Shown here: piece by piece, positions 15,636 to 20,710 of the stretch | Layout of the letters: every line of letters begins with the position of its first letter | How positions within the stretch are numbered: position 1 is the first letter of the stretch | From: an uncultured Shinella sp. | GTDB taxonomy: Bacteria > Pseudomonadota > Alphaproteobacteria > Rhizobiales > Rhizobiaceae | Direction: 5' to 3' | NCBI RefSeq assembly: GCF_946479415.1 | Contig: NZ_CAMLFY010000078.1 | Coordinates: forward strand, 1-20,710 | DNA length: 20,710 nt | Position numbers and translations under genes: made by a program | The notes under the pieces: generated by a model | The model's input: the letters and a program-made list of their open reading frames with translations, nothing else | What the model was told of the DNA's origin: nothing | The model's database searches: none

Positions 15636-16709
15636 TTACTTCTGGGCGAGCAGCTTGTCGAACAGCGCCTGGTCGTAATCCGAGTAGATGTAGCCGTCGG
15701 CCGGGAACTTGTCGGCGCGGGCGAGATAGCCGTCGATCGTGCTGTCGTCGATAACAGGCAGCGGCACCTTGATGAAGGCCGGCACGTCCTTGCCTTCCAG
15801 CGCCTGCACGGCGGTGTAGACCGAGAGCGCGCCCAGCCAGTTCGGCTGCATGGTGGCCCAGCCCTTCAGGCCCTTTTCCTTCCACAGTTCCAGGAACTGG
15901 CGGGCATTCTCGCCGGTGATCGGAACCTGTTCGCGGCCCTGGCGGTCGAAGGCCATGACGGAACCGGCCGAGAGTGCGCCGCCGAGCGAGAGCACACCGT
16001 CGATTTCCGGATTGGCGAAGAGCAGGCTGGTCATCGCTTCCTGCGCGGGGGCTGCGTTATATTCCGTGTTGGTCTCGGTGATGATTTCGAGGCCCGGATT
16101 GGCATCGAGCACCGGCTGGGCACCCTTGCGGCGGTCATCGCTGACGGAGATGCCGGCCGGACCGTTCATGACGATGATCTTGCCCTTGCCGCCGAGCTGG
16201 TCGGACAGCCACTTGGCCGCACCCGCGCCCCATTCGCTGGAATCGGTGTTGATCTTCGCCGTCACCTTGTCGGTGTTGACGAGGCTGTCGAAGTTGACGA
16301 CGGCGATGCCCTTGTCGCAGGCGTCCGAAATCACGCGGTCGAGCGCGTTGGACGAGCCGGCGATGACGACGATGGCGTCGACATTGGCATCGATCATCGA
16401 CTGGATGTGCTGGATCTGCGTCTGGGCATTGCCCTGCGCGTCCGTGATCATCAGATCCTTCACGAGGCCGGCCTTCTTAAGCTCCTCGACCTCGGCGGCG
16501 ATCGTGCCTTCCGTCTGCTTCATCCAGGTCGGCACCGAATAGATGTTCGCCCAGCCGACCGTATAGGGCGCCTTGCGATCGCCCTTGATGCAATTGGCAG
16601 CGGCAGACGCCGTGCCGGCCGAAAGCGCAAGCAGGCCCATGGCGACGGCGGCGCCCGCGAAAAGGCGGCTGCGCAGCGAAGCGGACGGGTTGTTCTCAAA
16701 AGTCTTCAT
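15636..16709 (-). CDS. Periplasmic sugar-type substrate-binding protein (RbsB-like, Peripla_BP_4)
   Basis: This 357-residue exported protein has a signal peptide at residues 1 to about 37: basic SLRSR, hydrophobic core LFAGAAVAMGLLALSA, and a likely cut in ASAAA. The mature part is a two-lobe periplasmic fold with the family's Q-Q-I-QSMID region (QTQIQHIQSMIDANVDAIVV), a hinge NFDS, and VLSLGGALSAGSVMAFD. Such proteins deliver sugars, polyols or autoinducer-like molecules. The ligand here is not recognisable. ATG 16709 is preferred because AAGGGG is about seven bases upstream and the signal peptide starts properly; an ATG 14 codons earlier exists. It is the first gene of the eight-gene operon, behind the candidate IclR operator at 16758-16779. 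Confidence 0.92.
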   Translation of the reverse strand: MKTFENNPSASLRSRLFAGAAVAMGLLALSAGTASAAANCIKGDRKAPYTVGWANIYSVPTWMKQTEGTIAAEVEELKKAGLVKDLMITDAQGNAQTQIQHIQSMIDANVDAIVVIAGSSNALDRVISDACDKGIAVVNFDSLVNTDKVTAKINTDSSEWGAGAAKWLSDQLGGKGKIIVMNGPAGISVSDDRRKGAQPVLDANPGLEIITETNTEYNAAPAQEAMTSLLFANPEIDGVLSLGGALSAGSVMAFDRQGREQVPITGENARQFLELWKEKGLKGWATMQPNWLGALSVYTAVQALEGKDVPAFIKVPLPVIDDSTIDGYLARADKFPADGYIYSDYDQALFDKLLAQK

Positions 16710-16744
16710 TGTCGATCCCCTTGTGTGCGGCAGCAGAAACGGGC

Positions 16745-16771
16745 TTGCCATCCGTCAATGTCCAATATAAT
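16745..16771 (+). promoter_or_regulatory. Possible iclR promoter overlapping the operator
   Basis: A perfect TATAAT (16766-16771) lies in the centre of the operator palindrome. TTGCCA (16745-16750) matches the -35 consensus at five of six positions, though the 15 bp spacer is short. If real, protein bound at the palindrome would block it, giving autorepression. Confidence 0.35.
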
Positions 16772-16779
16772 GTACATAT
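16758..16779. promoter_or_regulatory. Candidate IclR operator, proximal copy
   Basis: The core ATGTCCAATATAATGTACAT is a near-perfect 20 bp palindrome, differing from its own reverse complement at only a few central and flank positions. It lies between the divergent transporter operon and the iclR gene. A 22 bp near-copy (18 identical positions) precedes the 7355 gene. A single repressor or activator dimer could control both directions. Confidence 0.65.
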
Positions 16780-16934
16780 GATCTAAATACCGGACGTCGC
16801 GATCTTATGCCGAATTTTGCGCTCCGCAAGAGGGGTGCCGAAAATTCCTGCACGGGATGCGAGGCGCGCGCATTGACAGCGGCGGCGCCCGGCATGAGAA
16901 GCTTGGCGGCAACGAGAGGCAGGAAGGAACGACG

Positions 16935-17723
16935 ATGGATGCAGTTCTGGACGAAGCGGCGGGAAAACGCGCACGCGGGCTCGACCGGGCCTTCGAGATC
17001 CTCGACTTCCTGCGCGAGAAGCGCCAGGCGCTGAAGCCGAACGAGATCGCCGCGCAGATCGGCGCGCCGCGCTCATCGGTTTATGAACTGGTGAACCTGC
17101 TGCTGCGCAACGGCATCCTGGAATTCACCGGCGGCGAGGGCCGCGTCTATCTCGGCCGAAAGCTGTATTTTCTCGGCGCGGCCTATGAGAACCATTTCGA
17201 TTTCACGCGAGAATGCGAGGCGGCGCTGGAGCGGCTGGCCGACGAGACGCGCGAGACCGCGCAGTTCTGCATGCTGGACGGCAACAAATACACCGTCGTG
17301 CGCATGCGCGAGGGCGCCCGCCCCTTCCGCATTTCCACCGATGTCGGCCAGTCCGTGCCGATCCCGTGGACGGCATCCGGCCGCGTGCTCGTCGCGCATA
17401 TGTCGGATGCCGAAATCCTCGCCTTCATTCCGGCGCAGGATTTTCAGCTGCCGAGCGGCGAGTGGCTCGATCCGGCAACCTTCCTCGCCGAGGTGCGCGC
17501 CGCAGAGGGCGACGGCCACTTCACCTTCAACAGCATCGTCGACAGTTTTACCCATTGCTTTGCCGTGCCGGTCATGGGTGACGCGGGCCATGCCGTCGCA
17601 ACGCTTTGCCTCGTTGCGCCGCGCGCGGACGGCCTTGCCAATCGCGAACAGTATCTCGCCTGCCTGAAGGATGCCGCCCGGCGCCTTGGCGGCCACGCGC
17701 CGGCCCAGGCGAAACGCGCCTGA
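16935..17723 (+). CDS. IclR-family transcriptional regulator
   Basis: This 262-residue regulator has an N-terminal winged helix-turn-helix (about 15-75: GLDRAFEILDFL, then KPNEIAAQIGAPRSSVYELVNLLL) and a GAF-like IclR effector domain (about 80-255). The effector domain contains VPIPWTASGRVLVAH (141-155), the conserved strand-helix of the ligand pocket, and THCFAVPVMGDAGHAVATL (206-224). ATG 16935 follows AGGAAGGAA at about six bases. A longer in-frame opening from 16857 lacks a ribosome site and adds residues not found in the family. It is divergent from the ABC operon and probably controls it and the 7355 gene through the paired operators. The effector is probably the imported substrate or an intermediate. 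Its stop is four bases from the convergent flavoprotein gene. Confidence 0.92.
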   Translation: MDAVLDEAAGKRARGLDRAFEILDFLREKRQALKPNEIAAQIGAPRSSVYELVNLLLRNGILEFTGGEGRVYLGRKLYFLGAAYENHFDFTRECEAALERLADETRETAQFCMLDGNKYTVVRMREGARPFRISTDVGQSVPIPWTASGRVLVAHMSDAEILAFIPAQDFQLPSGEWLDPATFLAEVRAAEGDGHFTFNSIVDSFTHCFAVPVMGDAGHAVATLCLVAPRADGLANREQYLACLKDAARRLGGHAPAQAKRA

Positions 17724-17727
17724 ACAC

Positions 17728-18942
17728 CTAAGCCTGATTGGATAGCCAGCGATCGATCCCATCGGCCGCCGCGCGGCCGGTCGCAAAACAGGCCGTCAGC
17801 AGATAGCCGCCGGTCGGCGCTTCCCAATCGATCATCTCGCCGGCCACGAAGACACCCGGCAGCGCCGTCAGCCCATAATCGTTACCCAGCGCATCGAAAC
17901 GGATGCCGCCAGCGGAAGAGATCGCCTCGGCAATCGGCCGTGGCCGGACGACACGGATGGGCAGCGCTTTCACCGCGGCCGCCAGCGCCTCAGGCGAGAG
18001 ACGCGCGACATCCGCAACGCATTCCCGCAGCAGCGCCGCCTTGACGCCTTCCAGCCCCGCGCCCTTGCGCAGCCGGGTGGAGAAGCTCGCCTTGCCGCCC
18101 TGCCGGGCAAAATCCGCAACCAGCCGCTCGGCGCTTCTTCCGGGTGCAAGATCCACCAGCAATGTCGCAGACCCTACCGCCTCCAGAGCGTCGCGCAACG
18201 CCGCCGCATGGGCATAGATCAGGCTGCCCTCGATTCCGGTTTTCGAGACGACGAACTCGCCGGGAACCGTGCCGGCGGCCGATTGCGCGGTCACGCCCTT
18301 CACCGCCGCACCGGCAAATTTCTCGACAAGAAAAGACGACCAATCGACGTCGAAGCCGCAATTGGCCGGGCGCAGCGGCGCGATGCCGACGCCCTTTTCC
18401 GCCAGCCATTCCACCCAGGCGCCATCCGATCCAAGCCGCGGCCAGCTCGCCCCGCCCAGCGCCAGAAATACCGCATCGAACGCCATCACCGTCTCGCCCT
18501 CGGGCGCCTCGACCCGCAACCCGCCCTCGGCAAAGCCCGTCCAGCGATGCCGCACGCGGATATCGACGCCCTGCCCTTCCAGCCGCGCCCGCCAGGCGCG
18601 CAACAGCGGCGACGCCTTCATGACTTCGGGAAAGACCCTGCCGGACGTGCCGACGAAGGTTTTGGTGCCGAGACCATCCGCCCAGGCTCGGAGATCATCC
18701 GGCGTAAAGGCTTCGAGCGCCGACCGCAGCCGCGCATTGGCGGCACCGAAACGGGCCGCGAACCGCGCAAAAGGCTCGGAATGGGTGATGTTCAGGCCGG
18801 ATTTTCCGGCGAGCAGAAATTTTCGGCCGATGGTCGGCATCGCCTCCAGCACGGTCACGGCATGGCCGCGCGCCGACAGCACCTCTGCCGCCATCAGCCC
18901 GGCCGGCCCACCCCCGACGATCCCGATCCGTCTTCCGCTCAT
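17728..18942 (-). CDS. HI0933-type FAD flavoprotein (TIGR03862-like)
   Basis: This is a 404-residue putative oxidoreductase. The N-terminal FAD site GIVGGGPAGLMAAEVLSARG is followed by GRKFLLAGKSGLNITHSE, the hallmark of HI0933/YhiN-like proteins. The C-terminal GVFVAGEMIDWEAPTGGY and ACFATGRAAADG complete the flavin fold. An insert domain lies between (about 190-330). Members are widespread, and no physiological reaction is firmly known to me, apart from relatives studied as bile-acid (BaiN) enzymes. The gene is convergent with iclR, with a gap of four bases, and divergent from the cupin gene with 138 bp between starts. Nothing ties it to the IclR regulon. Confidence 0.87.
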   Translation of the reverse strand: MSGRRIGIVGGGPAGLMAAEVLSARGHAVTVLEAMPTIGRKFLLAGKSGLNITHSEPFARFAARFGAANARLRSALEAFTPDDLRAWADGLGTKTFVGTSGRVFPEVMKASPLLRAWRARLEGQGVDIRVRHRWTGFAEGGLRVEAPEGETVMAFDAVFLALGGASWPRLGSDGAWVEWLAEKGVGIAPLRPANCGFDVDWSSFLVEKFAGAAVKGVTAQSAAGTVPGEFVVSKTGIEGSLIYAHAAALRDALEAVGSATLLVDLAPGRSAERLVADFARQGGKASFSTRLRKGAGLEGVKAALLRECVADVARLSPEALAAAVKALPIRVVRPRPIAEAISSAGGIRFDALGNDYGLTALPGVFVAGEMIDWEAPTGGYLLTACFATGRAAADGIDRWLSNQA

Positions 18943-19080
18943 CCGCTCAACCTCAAATCCGCTGCGCCGTCATAAAGCGTCTGCGGCCACTCCGCCAGCA
19001 ATCCCCTTATCACCGGCCCCTTATCAGGTGATCGCAACACGCCGCCGGTATAGGATCGCAGGACGAATCGGGAGACATCC

Positions 19081-19485
19081 ATGGATATCAAGCGCAACGG
19101 CACCAGCCCTTCGGCCCCAGGCCATGCCGACTATTTCACCGGCACCGTCCGCCTCGACACGCCGTTCAAGGCCGAGGCTCCCGGACGCGCCGGCGGCGCG
19201 ATCGTCACCTTCGAAGCCGGTGCCCGCACCGCCTGGCACACCCATCCGCTCGGCCAGACCGTCATCGTCACCTCCGGCCTCGGCTGGGCGCAGCGCGACG
19301 GCGGGCCGATCGAGGAAATCCACCCCGGCGACGTCGTCTGGTTCCCGCCGGGCGAAAAACACTGGCACGGCGCCACCGACAAGACCGCCATGACCCACAT
19401 CGCCATCGCCGAATCGGAAAACGGCTCACCCGTGACCTGGCTGGAGAAGGTGACGGACGCGGACTATCTCGGAAAAGCCGGCTAG
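19081..19485 (+). CDS. Small metal-binding cupin, bacterial hydroxynitrile-lyase-like
   Basis: This is a 134-residue single-domain cupin. HTHPLGQT (53-60) gives H53, H55 and Q59. GEKHWHG (91-97) gives H94. H106 lies in MTHIAI. From memory, this matches position for position the metal ligands and the catalytic histidine of the manganese cupin hydroxynitrile lyase from Granulicella. The motif order [14 protein letters not shown]...[15 protein letters not shown] is typical. The natural reaction in soil bacteria is unclear, and many relatives are annotated only as cupin or carboxymuconolactone-linked proteins. GGGAGA lies seven bases before the ATG. The stop codon is formed by the first bases of the following repeat element. 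Confidence 0.87.
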   Translation: MDIKRNGTSPSAPGHADYFTGTVRLDTPFKAEAPGRAGGAIVTFEAGARTAWHTHPLGQTVIVTSGLGWAQRDGGPIEEIHPGDVVWFPPGEKHWHGATDKTAMTHIAIAESENGSPVTWLEKVTDADYLGKAG

Positions 19486-19587
19486 AGCATTTCCAGCCGA
19501 CGCGATCTCGCTTCGGTGTCGGAAAATACATTAAAAACAAAAGCATAGAGCATTTCAGGTGATCCCGTTTTCACCTGAAATGCTCTA
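19483..19587. repeat. Mosaic palindromic intergenic element (rhizobial RIME-like)
   Basis: This element of about 105 bp contains two hairpins. The first (about 19497-19522) has CCGAC paired with GTCGG around GCGA-TC-TCGC. The second is a perfect 17 bp stem, 19546-19562 against 19571-19587, with an 8-base loop. TAGAGCATTTC occurs directly at 19483 and 19546 and inverted at 19577-19587. The GAGCATTTCC...GTCGGAAAAT...AAAACAAA layout resembles repeats scattered through Rhizobiales genomes (from memory). The long stem lies between convergent genes and may also end transcription, although it lacks a T-run. Confidence 0.75.
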
Positions 19588-19590
19588 GGC

Positions 19591-20055
19591 TCAATCCGCC
19601 GGCGGCCGGTATTTTCGCATGAAAGGCACACCGTTGAACGTGTGCGTGCAGCAGGCGCAGTCCGGCTCCATCTGCTCGACGCTCAGAGCCGGATCGACCC
19701 GCTGCAGACGATTGGCGTCATCCACGAAAAGGCCGCTGTAATAGGCGCTCTCGCCCATGCGCACGAACGGTTTCCTCTCCGCCTGCGACCGCGCCACCAT
19801 CCAGAAGATCGGTTCGGCCCTGTCGAGCCGGACGATCGCTTCGGCATGAACAGTGTCCCAATCGTCCCCGACGCGCGACAGCAGGAACTTGAAGAGCGGC
19901 GTATAATCGAGCCCGTGCCGCTGCCGGCCGCCCATCGCGCCCGCATGCACACGATCCTCGCGCCGCCGCGAAGACCTGTAGTCCTCGCCCCCGCCATGGC
20001 GCACGCCGTGGGTGCGCGTGTTGACGCTGCGATAAAGCGGCTTCTTTCGGTCCAT
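19591..20055 (-). CDS. Conserved-looking protein of unknown function with CxCCxH motif
   Basis: This is a 154-residue soluble protein that I cannot assign. The first 45 residues are strongly basic and Arg/His/Gly-rich and look disordered or nucleic-acid binding. The rest looks folded: YTPLFKFLLSRVGDDWDTVHAEAIVRLD (51-78), EPIFWMVA (81-88), GESAYYSGLFVDDANRLQRVD (101-121) and a terminal PDCACCTHTFNGVPF (131-145). There C133, C135, C136 and H138 could bind zinc. GGAGGGG is well placed before ATG 20055, which supports translation. It lies 55 bp downstream of the ABC-F gene on the same strand and might be co-transcribed. ABC-F proteins work on ribosomes and the basic tail could suit RNA, but a functional link is only a guess. 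Confidence 0.72.
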   Translation of the reverse strand: MDRKKPLYRSVNTRTHGVRHGGGEDYRSSRRREDRVHAGAMGGRQRHGLDYTPLFKFLLSRVGDDWDTVHAEAIVRLDRAEPIFWMVARSQAERKPFVRMGESAYYSGLFVDDANRLQRVDPALSVEQMEPDCACCTHTFNGVPFMRKYRPPAD

Positions 20056-20110
20056 GCGCCCCTCCGGTTTCGTCCATTTTTAACGCATGGCACGGACAGG
20101 CGACAGCCGG

Positions 20111-20710
20111 TCAGACGTGGAGACCGGGCGCCTCATGGCCGGACTGGGCGACATATTCGGTATAGCCGCCCGGATATTGATGCACGTCGTCGCCGTTGAG
20201 CTCCAGCACGCGGTTCGACAGCGCGCCGAGGAAGCGCCGGTCGTGTGACACGAACAGCATCGTGCCCTCGTAATCGGCAAGCGCCTTGATCAGCATCTCC
20301 TTGGTGTCGAGATCGAGGTGGTTCGTCGGCTCGTCGAGGATCAGGAAATTCGGCGGATCGAACAGCATGGCCGCCATGACCAGCCGCGCCTTCTCGCCGC
20401 CCGAAAGCACCCGGCACTTCTTCTCCACGTCATCGCCTGAGAACCCGAAGCAACCGGCCAGCGTGCGCAGCGGCCCCTGGCCGGCACGCGGAAACTCCGT
20501 CTCCAGCCATTCGAAAACCGTCAGGTCGCCATCGAGCAGATCCATCGCATGCTGTGCGAAATAGCCGACCTTGACGCTAGCGCCGATCGTCACGCTGCCC
20601 TGGTCCGGTGTGGCCGCCCCCGCAACGAGCTTCAGCAGCGTCGATTTGCCCGCACCATTGACGCCCATCACGCACCAGCGCTCGCGGCGGCGGATGAGGA
20701 AGCTGAAATC
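20111..20710 (-). CDS. ABC-F ATPase (ribosome-associated), C-terminal half, cut by window edge
   Basis: About 199 residues of the second nucleotide-binding domain are present. They show Walker A GVNGAGKST, then a Q-loop region GYFAQHAMDLL, signature LSGGEKARL, Walker B FLILDEPTNHLD and switch SHDRRFL. The EPTNHLD form and GG..YTEY end are typical of ABC-F proteins (Uup/YheS/EttA type), which bind the ribosomal E site rather than transport. The protein ends soon after the domain (HEAPGLHV), so there is no long C-terminal coiled coil as in Uup. It more likely belongs to a YheS- or EttA-like branch. The N-terminal domain and linker, needed to decide, lie beyond the window. Confidence 0.92.
   Translation of the reverse strand, partial: DFSFLIRRRERWCVMGVNGAGKSTLLKLVAGAATPDQGSVTIGASVKVGYFAQHAMDLLDGDLTVFEWLETEFPRAGQGPLRTLAGCFGFSGDDVEKKCRVLSGGEKARLVMAAMLFDPPNFLILDEPTNHLDLDTKEMLIKALADYEGTMLFVSHDRRFLGALSNRVLELNGDDVHQYPGGYTEYVAQSGHEAPGLHV

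Noticed and set aside
14979..16781. 600-codon plus-strand open frame opposite the ATPase and binding-protein genes
   Set aside because: It covers two clear genes and the operator region. No domain is seen.
1..20710. CRISPR array, tRNA, rRNA, prophage or defence system
   Set aside because: No regularly spaced repeats, no cloverleaf or rRNA-like stretches, and no phage, nuclease or toxin families were seen.

Overview
The window is GC-rich, densely coded chromosomal or chromid-like DNA. The gene families, the mosaic palindromic repeats and the many 4-8 bp gene overlaps suggest an alphaproteobacterium of the Rhizobiales/Hyphomicrobiales (Rhizobium, Agrobacterium, Shinella or Ensifer-like). That placement is an inference from style and family content, not from a search.

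Left part (1-7020). The window opens in the 3' end of an IS110-family transposase, followed by a long imperfect palindrome (263-335). Next come a minus-strand D-amino-acid-dehydrogenase-like FAD enzyme and a plus-strand MOSC-domain protein, which converges on (7 bp overlap) a minus-strand GntR/FCD regulator. This regulator diverges from a two-gene operon, puuA-puuB (gamma-glutamylputrescine synthetase and oxidase). The shared 137 bp intergenic region holds a likely sigma-70 promoter and several candidate operator repeats, so the regulator probably controls polyamine use. A strong bidirectional terminator separates puuB from the convergent purU (formyltetrahydrofolate deformylase).

Central part (7300-17723). 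This looks like one catabolic regulon. An eight-gene minus-strand operon (16709 to 8553) encodes a complete sugar-type (RbsABC-like) ABC importer, an amidohydrolase-2/lactonase-type enzyme, a D-threonine-aldolase/D-serine-dehydratase-like PLP enzyme, a RidA-type imine deaminase and a zinc AstE/AspA-type deacylase. A divergent IclR regulator lies upstream, and a plus-strand TIM-barrel-like protein of unknown function (7355-8539) converges on the operon's far end. A near-identical imperfect palindrome occurs only at the two outer promoters (16758-16779 and 7317-7338; 18 of 22 positions equal). It is therefore the probable IclR operator and ties the isolated gene to the operon. The enzymes suggest import and dismantling of a conjugate with a sugar- or lactone-like part and an amino-acid-like part, but the substrate cannot be read from the sequence. 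This cluster is the best candidate here for an undescribed pathway.

Right part (17728-20710). A HI0933-type flavoprotein (minus) diverges from a small manganese-cupin with a complete hydroxynitrile-lyase-like active site (plus). A rhizobial-type mosaic repeat follows, then a small conserved-looking protein of unknown function (minus), and the C-terminal half of an ABC-F ATPase that runs off the window edge. I saw no tRNA, rRNA, CRISPR array or intact mobile element.
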